From: Sporichthya brevicatena
GTDB lineage: Bacteria; Actinomycetota; Actinomycetes; Sporichthyales; Sporichthyaceae
Assembly (NCBI RefSeq): GCF_039525035.1
Contig: NZ_BAAAHE010000007.1
Location: forward strand, 248,001-312,000
Length of the DNA stretch: 64,000 bases
Direction: 5' to 3'
Positions within the stretch are counted from its first letter, which is position 1; the number at the start of each line of letters is the position of its first letter. Shown one piece after another: positions 7,925 through 16,277 of this stretch. The notes beneath the pieces are model-generated. The model was not told the DNA's origin, searched no databases, and saw nothing but the letters and a program-made list of their open reading frames with translations. The translations under genes and the position numbers were made by a program.

Positions 7925-9201
7925 ACGCTCACCGGGTCGAAGACGACGTTCAGTCGCGTCAGATTGTGCTGGACGAGGTTCGGCGCCCATTGGCCGGCGT
8001 CCTCGTCGGGGGCGAGCGCGAGGTTGCGGGTGCGCGCGAGCAGGGTCTCGAGAGCGATGCGCGCCTCCGCCCGGGCCAGCGGCGCACCGAGGCAGAAGTG
8101 CGGCCCCTGCGCGAAACTGAGGTGGCGTCGGCCCTCGGCGCCGCGGTCGAGCCGGATCTCGTCGGGGGTGGGGAACTGCGCCTCGTCGCGGTTGGCCGAG
8201 CCGTAGACGAGCCAGAGGAAGTCGCCGGCCCGAATCGGCACGCCACCGACGGTGGTGTCCCGCATCGCCTGGCGGAACAGGCCCTGCACCGGCGGTTCGA
8301 CGCGCAGCGTCTCCTCGACGAACGGCGGGATCAGCTCGGGGTCCGCGCGGAGCTCGTCCTGCAGCTCCGGGCGTCGGCAGAGCATCCAGATGCACGAGGC
8401 GATCAGGCTGTTCGTCGTCTCGTTGCCGCCGATCAGGAAGAGCGTCAGCATCTGCAGCCGCTCCTCGTGGCAGAGATCGGCCTGCGCGACGTCGGTGACG
8501 AGGTCCTCACGCGGGTCGGCGAGGCGCTCGGACATGCGTGCCTCGAAGAAGTCGTAGCACTCGTCGAGGGAGAGGATCAGCGCCGAGATCTCCTCGACCG
8601 ACAGGTTCGGCCGGCCGTTCGCGCGGACGAAGGCGTCGGACCAGCGCTTCAGCGTCGGGATGTCCGTGCCCTCGATGCCGAGCGCGCGGGCGATGACGGT
8701 CATCGGCAGCGGGGTCGCGAGTTCGGCGACGACATCGGCCTCGCCGCGGGCGACAAAGGCGTCGACGAGACCCTCGGCCAGCTCACGGATCGGCGGCTCC
8801 AGGAGCGCGACGCGACGCGGCGTGAAGACCTTGTTCATCATCTTGCGCTGCTCGCCGTGGCGGGGCGGGTCGCAGTTGACGAGGGCGGCGCCCTTCTCGG
8901 CGATGCCGATGCGGCGCACCGCCGCGGCGCGGACGCGGTCGGAGTACTGCGGGTCCTCGGCCGCCGCGACCGCGAGGCTGGTCGCGGCGCCGGGGCCGGA
9001 CTGCTTGCGCGAGGAGAAGTCCTCCGGGCGCAGTAGGACGTCGAGGATGTCGGCGTGCCGGGTCACGGCGTACGCCGTCAGGGCGGGGATCCACTGGACG
9101 GGGTGCTCGCCGCGCAGGTGCTCGTAGACCGGGTACGGGCAGCGGACCAACTCGGGCGTCGCCGCGGCGAACAGGCCGTCGTGGGGGCAGGTCTCGGTCA
9201 C
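7921..9201 (-). CDS. Cytochrome P450
   Basis: This 426-residue soluble bacterial P450 has all the hallmarks: I-helix GGNETT (258-263), the ExxR motif EETLR (296-300), and heme-binding FAQGPHFCLG with Cys370 as thiolate ligand. There is no membrane anchor, so it would need a separate ferredoxin and reductase, which are not in this window. Related CYP families hydroxylate steroids, terpenes and fatty acids. It is the first gene after the divergent 9.2 kb promoter carrying operator copy A and is coupled to the SnoaL gene. Confidence 0.95.
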   Translation of the reverse strand: MTETCPHDGLFAAATPELVRCPYPVYEHLRGEHPVQWIPALTAYAVTRHADILDVLLRPEDFSSRKQSGPGAATSLAVAAAEDPQYSDRVRAAAVRRIGIAEKGAALVNCDPPRHGEQRKMMNKVFTPRRVALLEPPIRELAEGLVDAFVARGEADVVAELATPLPMTVIARALGIEGTDIPTLKRWSDAFVRANGRPNLSVEEISALILSLDECYDFFEARMSERLADPREDLVTDVAQADLCHEERLQMLTLFLIGGNETTNSLIASCIWMLCRRPELQDELRADPELIPPFVEETLRVEPPVQGLFRQAMRDTTVGGVPIRAGDFLWLVYGSANRDEAQFPTPDEIRLDRGAEGRRHLSFAQGPHFCLGAPLARAEARIALETLLARTRNLALAPDEDAGQWAPNLVQHNLTRLNVVFDPVSV

Positions 9202-9217
9202 GCCCCGAGGTTATCCC

Positions 9218-9239
9218 AATAGTCTGGCACTAGACCATT
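9218..9239. promoter_or_regulatory. Putative shared operator, copy A
   Basis: AATAGTCTGG, two bases, CTAGACCATT: a near-perfect palindrome in the 72-bp space between the divergent P450 (start 9201) and SDR (start 9274) genes. It has the same sequence and spacing as the copies at 23.9, 29.5, 39.1 and 42.7 kb. Confidence 0.7.
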
Positions 9240-9273
9240 GAGTGCGCGAGTTTCTGTGCGTAGGGTCGGGCCC

Positions 9274-10074
9274 GTGAGTGATCCCTTCCGTCTCGACGGC
9301 GAGACCGCCCTGGTCACCGGGGGAACGAGCGGGATCGGCGCGGCCGTCGCCCTGCTGTTCCGCGACCGCGGCGCCGAGGTGGTGGTGTGCGGGCGCAACG
9401 TCGACCGAGGCAAGGCGTTCGAGGCCGAGACGGGGATCCGGTTCGTCGCCGCCGACGTGACCAGCGAGGTCCAGGTCTCGGCGGCGATCGCCGCGTGCGG
9501 GCGACTCTCGGTGCTGGTCAACAACGCGGGGCCGACAGACCTGCTGCACACCCGCAGCGTCGACGGGCCGATCGGCGAGATGACGCCGGAGAACTGGGCC
9601 AAGCTGCTCGACGCGACTCTGACCGGCGCTTATCTGACGACCCATCATGCGCTGCCGCTGTTGATCGCCGCGGGGCGGTCCGCGATCGTCAACATCTCTT
9701 CGATCGCGGCGACGCAGGCGATGCCGGGCTTCGACGCGTACTCCGCGGGCAAGGCCGGCCTGGAGGCGATGACGCGCTCCCTCGCCGCGGGCTACGGGCA
9801 TCTCGGGGTGCGCGCGAACGCCGTGCGCGTCGGTTCGATCCGCGTCGACCACGGTGACGGCGAGCGACGCCGCGGCGTCGAACCGGACCCCCGGCCCGAC
9901 GCCTGGCGACGTCCGGAGCCACCGAAGGCGGGTGCGCCCGACGATGTCGCGCACGCCGCGCTGTACCTGGCCTCGCCCGCGAGCGCCTACGTCACCGGCG
10001 TCGTGCTGCCCGTGGACGGCGGCCTGGAGATGCGGTCACTCATGCCCTGGCAGACCGCGCGGCCGGGGGACTAG
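9274..10074 (+). CDS. Short-chain dehydrogenase/reductase
   Basis: This 266-residue Rossmann-fold oxidoreductase has TGGTSGIG at 15-22 (nucleotide binding), NNAG at 83-86, and the catalytic Ser142/143, Tyr156 and Lys160 (YSAGK). The family oxidises or reduces alcohols and ketones with NAD(P). The C-terminal VTGVVLPVDGG is typical of classical SDRs. I chose GTG 9274 rather than 9238, because the upstream option would overlap operator copy A. It is followed after 33 bp by the second phosphohistidine-domain protein, probably on the same transcript. Confidence 0.9.
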   Translation: MSDPFRLDGETALVTGGTSGIGAAVALLFRDRGAEVVVCGRNVDRGKAFEAETGIRFVAADVTSEVQVSAAIAACGRLSVLVNNAGPTDLLHTRSVDGPIGEMTPENWAKLLDATLTGAYLTTHHALPLLIAAGRSAIVNISSIAATQAMPGFDAYSAGKAGLEAMTRSLAAGYGHLGVRANAVRVGSIRVDHGDGERRRGVEPDPRPDAWRRPEPPKAGAPDDVAHAALYLASPASAYVTGVVLPVDGGLEMRSLMPWQTARPGD

Positions 10075-10107
10075 ACAGACCGGACATTCAGTCCAGACAA
10101 TGCGTCT

Positions 10108-11688
10108 ATGAGCTCCGAGCCCTGGGACACCCTGAACGACCCGACCGCGGAGTCGCTGTGGTGGTCGACCGACAACATGGGCGAGGCCGCGCCCGGTGTG
10201 CTGTCCCCGCTGGGCTGGTCGGTGTGGGGGCACGTCGGTGAGCGGGCCGCGCGCGAGGCGCTGTACCGCGCCGGAGCGCTGACCGCTGCGGAGCGGGCCG
10301 CGCCGGCGGACGTGCACGACCGGATCGTGCGCGTCTTCTGCGGCCGCATGGCGATGCAGGTGCAGTTCCTCGCCACCGTCGGCAACCGCATGCCCGGGAC
10401 GTCGGGGCAGCAGGTCGCCGAACAGATCTTCGGCCGCGTTCCCGACGACCTCGACTACACCGCGACGCGGAGCCGGTACCCCGCGGTGGCGGGAAAGCTC
10501 CCCGCCGTCGCGGTCGCGACGCCGGCCCAGGTGCGGCGGCTCGCGACCGAGGCCGACGCGTGGTGGGCGCATCAGACGACGGCGGCGTCGAGCTGGGACC
10601 GCGGCGAGGCCGTCGTCGGTCTGCGGACGGGCATGCAGTGGTTCGGCCGCACGCTGACGTTGCACACGCTCTGCCTGATGACGTGCGTCTCGCCGGTGTA
10701 CGACCTGCTGGCGGCGCTGGTCCGCCGGGTGGGGGCGGGTGACGTCGGGGCGCTGTCCGGCTCCGGCGGGGCGGAGATGGCGGTGGTGTCGGATCTCTGG
10801 CGGGCGTCGCGTAACGAGCTGACGCTGGATCAGGTCACTGCCCGGCACGGCTTTCACGGCCCGGCGGAGGGCGAGATCTCGTCCCGGGTGTGGCGGGAGG
10901 ACTGCAGCCCGCTCGTCGCGCTGGTCTCCCGGTACGCGGACGAGCCGGAGTCGGCGTCCCCGGCGCACCTGGAGCGGCGCCGGGTGGAGGAGGAGCGCGC
11001 CGCCCGCGCGGAGGTGCTGGCGGCGGTGCCGCGGTGGCAGCGTCCCGGTGTCGCCGCGGTGCTCGACCTGGCCGCGAAGCGGATCCCGATGCGGGGCGTC
11101 GGCAAGCGCTCGTTCCTGCAGGGTCTCGACGGCACCCGCGCCGCCGCCCGGCGGCTGGGGGAGCTGTTGGCGAAGGAAGGGCTGCTGGGCGACCCCGACG
11201 ACGCCTTCTACCTGACGTGGCGTGAGTTGATGCTGGGCCCGCCGCCGGAGGCGAAGGAGCTGGTGTCGCTGCGTCGCGCCCGCCGCGAGGAGTACCAGCA
11301 GCTGATCCTGCCGGGCAGCTGGAAGGGCACCCCGGTCCCGATCCCGGCCTCCGACACCGCGGCCGACGTCGTGAACGGCATCGGCGCCAGTGCCGGCGTG
11401 GTCGAGGGCCGGGTGCGCGTGCTGCTGACGCCGGACTTCGACGCCGTCGAGCCCGACGAGATTCTCGTGTCCCCGACGACCGACCCCTCGTGGTCCTCGG
11501 TGATGTTCCTGTCCTCCGCGCTGGTCGTCGACATCGGCAGCGCGCTCTCCCACGCCGCCGTCGTCGCCCGGGAGCTCGGCCTCCCCTGCGTCGTCAACAC
11601 CCGCACCGGCACCCGCGACCTCCGCACCGGCGACCTCGTCCGCGTCGACGGCTCCGCCGGCACCGTCACCGTCCTCGCCCGCGCCTGA
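10108..11688 (+). CDS. Phosphohistidine-domain protein resembling rifampin phosphotransferase without ATP-grasp (paralogue 2)
   Basis: This 526-residue protein is clearly paralogous to the one at 5164-6762. It opens with STDNMGEAAPGVLSPLGWS, has HGFHGPAEGEISSRVWRED in the middle, and ends with GSALSHAAVVARELGLP, with His482 as predicted phosphocarrier. As in the paralogue, the ATP-grasp domain that normally precedes this architecture is absent. It lies behind an SDR gene under operator copy A. The conserved RPH-type central motif suggests it binds a bulky ring substrate. Phosphotransfer is inferred, since the phosphate donor is not evident. Confidence 0.82.
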   Translation: MSSEPWDTLNDPTAESLWWSTDNMGEAAPGVLSPLGWSVWGHVGERAAREALYRAGALTAAERAAPADVHDRIVRVFCGRMAMQVQFLATVGNRMPGTSGQQVAEQIFGRVPDDLDYTATRSRYPAVAGKLPAVAVATPAQVRRLATEADAWWAHQTTAASSWDRGEAVVGLRTGMQWFGRTLTLHTLCLMTCVSPVYDLLAALVRRVGAGDVGALSGSGGAEMAVVSDLWRASRNELTLDQVTARHGFHGPAEGEISSRVWREDCSPLVALVSRYADEPESASPAHLERRRVEEERAARAEVLAAVPRWQRPGVAAVLDLAAKRIPMRGVGKRSFLQGLDGTRAAARRLGELLAKEGLLGDPDDAFYLTWRELMLGPPPEAKELVSLRRARREEYQQLILPGSWKGTPVPIPASDTAADVVNGIGASAGVVEGRVRVLLTPDFDAVEPDEILVSPTTDPSWSSVMFLSSALVVDIGSALSHAAVVARELGLPCVVNTRTGTRDLRTGDLVRVDGSAGTVTVLARA

Positions 11689-11737
11689 CCCCCCGCCCCG
11701 CCCCGCCGCCCTCGTTGTGTGCTCATTACTGAGTGGA

Positions 11738-11820
11738 GCGGTGCCTGTAATGCGCGGGCGACCAGATTTCGCCCCGCGGGAGGACCAAATCTGGCACTGC
11801 GCGTATTACAGAGGCCCGGT
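11738..11820. repeat. Long two-tier palindrome abutting a gene fragment
   Basis: The outer arms CTGTAATGCGCG (11745-11756) and CGCGTATTACAG (11800-11811) have one mismatch. The inner arms CCAGATTT (11762-11769) and AAATCTGG (11787-11794) are perfect. Further GGTGCC stretches flank the outer arms on both sides. It is AT-richer than its neighbours and ends where the SnoaL-like fragment begins. Together with the fragment and the next hairpin it fills the 11689-12048 gap. Confidence 0.7.
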
Positions 11821-11944
11821 GCCCGTCCCGTACGAGAACACCTACGCCTGGTTCCTCCGGATGGAGGACGGTCTCGTCGCCGCCGGCACCGCGTTCTCCG
11901 ACGCCCACGCCTTCGACGCCCTCTGGACCCGGCTCCAGCTCTGA
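11821..11944 (+). pseudogene. C-terminal remnant of a SnoaL/NTF2-like gene
   Basis: The frame reads PYENTYAWFLRMEDGLVAAGTAF and ends AFDALWTRLQL. This is the typical last strand and helix of ketosteroid-isomerase-like SnoaL proteins. Only about 41 residues survive. The sequence before it is a palindrome that does not encode the rest of the fold, so this reads as the tail of a truncated gene. A short frame from 11717 could translate it, but as a fold it would be incomplete. Confidence 0.6.
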
Positions 11945-11964
11945 GGTTGGCCAGCCGTCGCCCC

Positions 11965-12041
11965 AGCGAGCGACAGGGTTGCAACGAAAGAGGCGACCTG
12001 GCGGTCGTAACCGCGTCGGGTGTTGCAACGGGGTCGCTGGG
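11965..12041. terminator. Imperfect inverted repeat, possible bidirectional terminator
   Basis: The arms AGCGACAGGGTTGCAAC (11969-11985) and GTTGCAACGGGGTCGCT (12022-12038) can pair with a few mismatches; GTTGCAAC is perfect in both. It lies just past the stop (12049) of the minus-strand membrane protein gene and past the plus-strand fragment, where a terminator is expected. There is no T-run, so intrinsic termination is uncertain. Confidence 0.4.
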
Positions 12042-12048
12042 TGGGGGA

Positions 12049-12708
12049 TCAGTCGTGGGGAAGTAGGCCGAGGCGCCGGAGAACGAGGTTCGGCCAATTC
12101 GTGTCCCGGTCCCGATAAGCCCGGCACGAGCCGGGGCAGGCGATGACCGCGTGACGTGCGACGACGGTGTGGCGCTTGCCGTCGACGGTGTACACGGCGC
12201 GGATTCCGTTGAGGGCACCGATCTCACTGTTGGTCAGTCGGAAGCCGGCGACGAGCGCGACTGGGGCTTCCTGATTCCAACCGCGCGGGACATAGGTGGT
12301 CGCCGTCGCGGGAATCGTGGCGCCCACCGGATATGTCGCCTTCGCCCTCGGCGGGAAAGCGGGACCGACACCGATGTTGGCGGAGCCCTCACGTGGGAAG
12401 GCGGCCACAGCTCCGACGAACTCGACGTTGTTCGACGTCAGTGGCTCAACTTCGAGCAACGTGACGGTCTTGCCCGGAGCCTCGACGTACTCGAACGCGA
12501 CGTGGAACTGCTGGCGTTTGTCCATCCCCACGCCGACGTAACTGACCTCAGGATTCCGCGGGCCGAAGGCCTCTGCCCGCGTGTGCGACCAGGCCCAGGA
12601 CGAACCCGCCACGAGCAGCGCCGCGGTGAACAACGCGACGACGATCCAGCCGAGCCGACGGTTCAGCCACGTCGGCGCGTCCCACTGATAGTCGTAGTAC
12701 ACCGTCAC
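12049..12708 (-). CDS. Membrane-anchored protein of unknown family, paralogue 1 of 3
   Basis: This 219-residue protein has a short cytoplasmic N-terminus, one hydrophobic segment at about 19-41 (LGWIVVALFTAALLVAGSSW) and an exterior domain of about 175 residues. The exterior domain shares with the next two genes the pattern LLEVEPLTSNNVEFVGA, VAGFRLTNSEIGALNGIRAVY and a C-terminal cysteine pair (ACPGSC), then VLRRLGLLP. I do not recognise the family. The tandem copies and the secreted protein upstream suggest an envelope complex. The cysteine pair could form a disulfide. Confidence 0.8.
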   Translation of the reverse strand: MTVYYDYQWDAPTWLNRRLGWIVVALFTAALLVAGSSWAWSHTRAEAFGPRNPEVSYVGVGMDKRQQFHVAFEYVEAPGKTVTLLEVEPLTSNNVEFVGAVAAFPREGSANIGVGPAFPPRAKATYPVGATIPATATTYVPRGWNQEAPVALVAGFRLTNSEIGALNGIRAVYTVDGKRHTVVARHAVIACPGSCRAYRDRDTNWPNLVLRRLGLLPHD

Positions 12709-12737
12709 CCCCCCTGGTTCGACGACGTGAGTCGTGA

Positions 12738-13442
12738 TCAGCCGGAGCGGACGAGTCCGAGCTCATCGAGCGTGGGTGTGTAGACGAGGTCCTGCTCATT
12801 GTCGTCCACGCAGTGTTCGCGCTCGAAGCAGGCGAGGGCCGCAACGCGGAAGACCTTGCGGACGATGGAATCTCCGTCGCGGTAGACGACCTCGATGCCG
12901 TTGACCGCTCCGATGTCGCCGGACACGAGTCGGAACCCGGCCACCAGACGCACCGAATGGGTGAGGCCGTTCTCGTCATGAAAGTCCGTGATGTGGGCAG
13001 GGATGCGCTCCGTCACGGGGTGACTGACCTTCACCTGCGGGCGCGGGAATCCGCGGCCGGGGACCTGCCAGTTCCCGTAGACGTCCTGGTTCGGCCAGAT
13101 CGCGCGGGCACCGATGTACTGCACGTTGGCAGTGGTGAGGGGCGTGACGCTGATGATGGAGATCTCGCGGTCGGTCTCGTCGAGGTACAACGCGCTTGAG
13201 CTGAACTCCGGAGCAGCTCGGCTCACGATGACCGGGTCGAAGCGCCATTCCGGTTCGATGCCGAGGTGAACGTCTGTGTCCCGGGTGAGCCAGAGCGTCG
13301 TCCCGACGGTGGCCGCCACGAGGACGAGAAGTGCGCTGACCCCTGAGACCCACCCGAGCCAGCGGTCGGTCCAAGCCCGGACCGGATCCTCGGCAACGAC
13401 GTTGTCGACCGCCGGCTCCGGCATGCCGATGAGCGTGTTCAT
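12738..13442 (-). CDS. Membrane-anchored protein of unknown family, paralogue 2 of 3
   Basis: This 234-residue protein has a 30-residue cytoplasmic N-terminus, a membrane segment at about 31-53 (SGVSALLVLVAATVGTTLWL) and an exterior domain. Shared family motifs are ISVTPLTTANVQYIGARAIWP, VAGFRLVSGDIGAVNGIEVVY and a late cysteine pair (ACFEREHC). It lies between its two paralogues in the same direction with gaps of about 30 bp, so one transcript is likely. No function is recognised. The strong conservation of the VAGFRL...GAVNG strand-turn suggests a common fold with diverged surfaces. Confidence 0.8.
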   Translation of the reverse strand: MNTLIGMPEPAVDNVVAEDPVRAWTDRWLGWVSGVSALLVLVAATVGTTLWLTRDTDVHLGIEPEWRFDPVIVSRAAPEFSSSALYLDETDREISIISVTPLTTANVQYIGARAIWPNQDVYGNWQVPGRGFPRPQVKVSHPVTERIPAHITDFHDENGLTHSVRLVAGFRLVSGDIGAVNGIEVVYRDGDSIVRKVFRVAALACFEREHCVDDNEQDLVYTPTLDELGLVRSG

Positions 13443-13473
13443 GTGATCCCCCCGGATCGACGTGGTGACGTTG

Positions 13474-14136
13474 TCAGTTGCCGTCGGGCAACAACCCGAA
13501 CTGGCGAAGGACTCGCTTGTTGTAGTCGGATTCGTTCTCGCCGCCGGCCGGCTCGCAGAGCGCCGTCTTCGTGCACACGATCAGGGCGTAGCGGAAGATG
13601 CGTTCCCGCTTCTTGCCGTCGGCCTTGTAGACGACTCGGACGCCGTTGACCGCGCCGAGCTCACCGGAGGTCAGGCGGAAGCCGAGCGCCAGCGACAGCG
13701 GCTGCGGGTCTGACGTACCGGGCAGCGGCTCCAGGTCGGTCTCCGTGGACGGGATGACCTCGGTCAGCGGGTGATGCTGTTTGATTTCCGGGGCCGGATA
13801 TCCGGGGCCGACTGATAGTGCGTTGAACGCGTGGTCGCGCGGCCAGACATTGACTCCGCCGATGTAATCCACATTCGGCGAAGTAAGGGCTTCGACCTCA
13901 AGGACCTGCAGCTCGGCGCCGGGGTGCTCCAGATAGAGCGCGCTGAGGGTGAAGGCCCGCTCGCGTCCTTCGAGTTCCATGGTGTAGCCCGCCTCCGGCC
14001 TTGCCGGGCCGAAATCGGGTGTCTCCTCAATACCGGTCAGAGCCAGCCCACCGGCGAGGGCTCCGGCCAGCACGATGGCACCGATTCCTAGAGCGAGCCA
14101 ACGACCGCGGCGGCTCTGCCGGTCGACCAGCGTCAT
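13474..14136 (-). CDS. Membrane-anchored protein of unknown family, paralogue 3 of 3
   Basis: This 220-residue protein starts at ATG 14136, overlapping the stop of the secreted protein gene (ATGA), so the two are coupled. It has a membrane segment at about 13-35 (ALGIGAIVLAGALAGGLALTG) and an exterior domain with LEVEALTSPNVDYIGGVNVWP, ALGFRLTSGELGAVNGVRVVY and the cysteine pair VCTKTALC, ending VLRQFGLLP. A longer frame from 14196 has no ribosome site. Its direct coupling makes it the likely partner of the secreted protein. Confidence 0.82.
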   Translation of the reverse strand: MTLVDRQSRRGRWLALGIGAIVLAGALAGGLALTGIEETPDFGPARPEAGYTMELEGRERAFTLSALYLEHPGAELQVLEVEALTSPNVDYIGGVNVWPRDHAFNALSVGPGYPAPEIKQHHPLTEVIPSTETDLEPLPGTSDPQPLSLALGFRLTSGELGAVNGVRVVYKADGKKRERIFRYALIVCTKTALCEPAGGENESDYNKRVLRQFGLLPDGN

Positions 14137-15431
14137 GCCTCGAACCCTTGCACACGCTGCCCCTTCGAAAGCGGAAATTTCGTGTGGCCGCACCACTGGC
14201 CTTTATGCCTGCCGGCGAATTCGAAGGTGACCTTCACCTGTTCGTTGTAGCCGCTGACTGCGCGGCCGGTGAACGAGGCGCCGTCAAACGGCGTCAGCTT
14301 GAAAGCTCGTTCGTAGGTCGCGGCCTTAGCGTTCTCCGTCCACACCTTCCCATGTCCCAGGGTTGTCTTCCCGTCGTGAAGCTGGCAGTTCCACACCGGG
14401 TACTTCGACGGCGCGTCGGTGAAGCCGCCGGTCAACTCGACGGGATTGGTGACGTAGTAGTGGCGGTACTCGCCGACTCGGTCGCCCATGCAGACGCGTT
14501 CGAGGGTTTGGTGCTGAACCTCGACCAGGAAGTCGCGGGCAATCGTCTTGCCCTTCTTGGCTGTGTAGGACTCGAACTCGACTCCGCCGCCCGAGGTTCG
14601 CGTCCGCGACCCGTTGATCGCGAACTGGCCGTTACCGATGCCGACGCCGGTGCTCGTCGTGATGGTCGCGCCCGTGTTGAAGAGAACGGAGGCCTTCGTG
14701 TTGTTCCGGGCTACCGCCGTCGCGGCCGTCGTCCAGGCCTCGGTCAGAGCGAAGTTTTTCCAGTGGGTGCACGCCGGCCCGCCGGGAATGGGCTTGTCGG
14801 AAGTCCGAAGGTGAGAACCGCGTCGAGCGGCGTCTTCGACCCCTTCCCCGTGCGCGGGGTCGAAACTGAGATTCAGGGCGTTGGTGGCGGAGGAGCGGAG
14901 CTCGGAGGCCTGGCCGTCGACGCCGCGGACGAAGTCGTGGATCCAGGCCGTGCCGCGGTCGGACTTGAGTTGGGTCAGGTAGACGTAGTGACGGCCGCCG
15001 TGGAAGACGTCGAGCTCGACGTCGAGGCCGTCGCGGCCGGTGAGGGACGCCAGCAGCGGGGTGATGAGCGACCGCAGCTGGTACGAGCCGTCCTTGCCGG
15101 CGACGGTGCGGGCGACGGGGACGACGGAGAACGAGCCGCCGACCGGGAGCTTCGCGACGACGTCGTTCGAGGGCCACGCGGCCATCAGGACCTGCGCCCC
15201 GCCGAGGGCCTTGCCCGCGACGTCGGTCAGCCGGCCCTGCAGCATCAGCGGGTCCTGAAGGGCCCGGCTGTCGGTCAGGCCCGCGAACTCCGGGAACCGC
15301 AGCAACGCGGCGCCGGTGACGGCCGAAGACGCTTCCGCGGAAGCGTTCGCCGACAGGGCCGGTCCGGCGAGGACCAGAGCGAGCGAGGCGGTGACGGTGC
15401 TGACGACGGACTTGCGAGCACGCAGCTTCAC
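14133..15431 (-). CDS. Secreted protein of unknown family
   Basis: This 432-residue protein has a clear Sec signal peptide: charged MKLRARK, hydrophobic TVTASLALVLAGPALS, and likely cleavage after ANA or ASA near residue 30-34. The N-terminal mature part contains a carboxypeptidase-regulatory-like strand set (LQGRLTDVAGKALGGAQVLM...GKDGSYQL), often used in surface proteins. The C-terminal half has several cysteines (PACTHW, ERVCMGD, WNCQLHD, QWCGHT). No enzyme motif is seen. It heads the operon with the three membrane-anchored paralogues. Confidence 0.8.
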   Translation of the reverse strand: MKLRARKSVVSTVTASLALVLAGPALSANASAEASSAVTGAALLRFPEFAGLTDSRALQDPLMLQGRLTDVAGKALGGAQVLMAAWPSNDVVAKLPVGGSFSVVPVARTVAGKDGSYQLRSLITPLLASLTGRDGLDVELDVFHGGRHYVYLTQLKSDRGTAWIHDFVRGVDGQASELRSSATNALNLSFDPAHGEGVEDAARRGSHLRTSDKPIPGGPACTHWKNFALTEAWTTAATAVARNNTKASVLFNTGATITTSTGVGIGNGQFAINGSRTRTSGGGVEFESYTAKKGKTIARDFLVEVQHQTLERVCMGDRVGEYRHYYVTNPVELTGGFTDAPSKYPVWNCQLHDGKTTLGHGKVWTENAKAATYERAFKLTPFDGASFTGRAVSGYNEQVKVTFEFAGRHKGQWCGHTKFPLSKGQRVQGFEA

Positions 15432-15546
15432 AGCGGATCCCCCCGGATCTCACAACCACCGGCCCCCCGACCGGCGGAGCTGAAAGCTATCGGCGGGATG
15501 TCCGAATTGTCACGCTTCCTCAGCAACTTCTTGGGAAGTCGATCTT

Positions 15547-15618
15547 CGCTTCACTCGCCGCAGCCAGGCCTCACTCGCCCGGCCGAGCGAGTGAGGGCTG
15601 TTCCCAGCGAGTGAAGCG
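15547..15618. terminator. Nested hairpin, likely terminator of the methyltransferase gene
   Basis: There are two perfect nested inverted repeats. The outer pair is CGCTTCACTCGC (15547-15558) with GCGAGTGAAGCG (15607-15618). The inner pair is CCTCACTCGC (15569-15578) with GCGAGTGAGG (15587-15596). It lies 23 bases past the methyltransferase stop and before the promoter of the secreted protein gene, both on the minus strand. Confidence 0.65.
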
Positions 15619-15640
15619 CGTCCCCGGGCGAGGCGCGTAC

Positions 15641-16261
15641 TTACGGCTTGGTGGCGACGCCGGAGATCATCGGGCTGATGGGCATCCAGGCGGGGAGCTC
15701 GCGGAGCCGGTCGAGGGAGGTGAAGGTGAACCCCGCCTTCTCGACCGAGATGGCGGTGTCGCGGGTGAGGACGCAGCCGGCGGCGAGTTTGGTCCAGACC
15801 GGGCCGATGCGGTGCTGCCAGCGGTGCAGCCGGGCGTCGGGGGAAGCCTCGACGTGTTCGAGGACCACGAGGGTCCCGCCCGGGACGAGGACGCGATGGA
15901 TCTCGGCCAGCGCGCGCTCCGGGTCCGCGACGGTGCACAGCACCAGCGTGCAGACCACCGCGTCGAAGGAGGCGTCGGGGAACGGGAGATCCTCCGCCGG
16001 GGCGTCGGAGACCTCGACCGGAACGGGGGCCGAGCCGAGCTTGGCGTTCATCTTCGCCCGCATCGCGCCGTCGGGTTCGGCGAGGACGACCCGGGCCGCC
16101 GCCTCGTAGTACGGGATGTTCACGCCCGTGCCCGCGCCGACGTCGAGCACACGGCCCGTCAGCGGGCCGAGCAGCGCGCGGCGCCGACGGCCGAGCACCT
16201 TCTTCTCGACGGAGGCGATGATGCTGTCGTAGGACGCGGCGAAGATCCGGTGCTCCTTCAT
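15641..16261 (-). CDS. SAM-dependent methyltransferase (class I)
   Basis: This 206-residue protein starts at ATG 16261 (MKEHRIFAASYDS). Motif I is VLDVGAGTGVNIPYY at about 38-52, with an acidic loop LAEPDGAM at motif II, then FDAVVCTLVLCTV (motif post-I/IV) and GTLVVLEHVEA. This layout matches small Ubi/Coq5-like methyltransferases (UbiE family) acting on small molecules or lipids. The substrate is unknown. The next gene upstream is an M23 peptidase 16 bp away, on the same strand. Confidence 0.87.
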   Translation of the reverse strand: MKEHRIFAASYDSIIASVEKKVLGRRRRALLGPLTGRVLDVGAGTGVNIPYYEAAARVVLAEPDGAMRAKMNAKLGSAPVPVEVSDAPAEDLPFPDASFDAVVCTLVLCTVADPERALAEIHRVLVPGGTLVVLEHVEASPDARLHRWQHRIGPVWTKLAAGCVLTRDTAISVEKAGFTFTSLDRLRELPAWMPISPMISGVATKP

Positions 16262-16277
16262 GGGAGCCACCCTGCCG

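Noticed and set aside
10070-10107. A half-site (GTCCAG, GTCTATG) like the shared operator upstream of the second phosphohistidine gene
   Set aside because: Only one half matches, the spacing is wrong, and the gene already appears to be on the SDR transcript under operator copy A.
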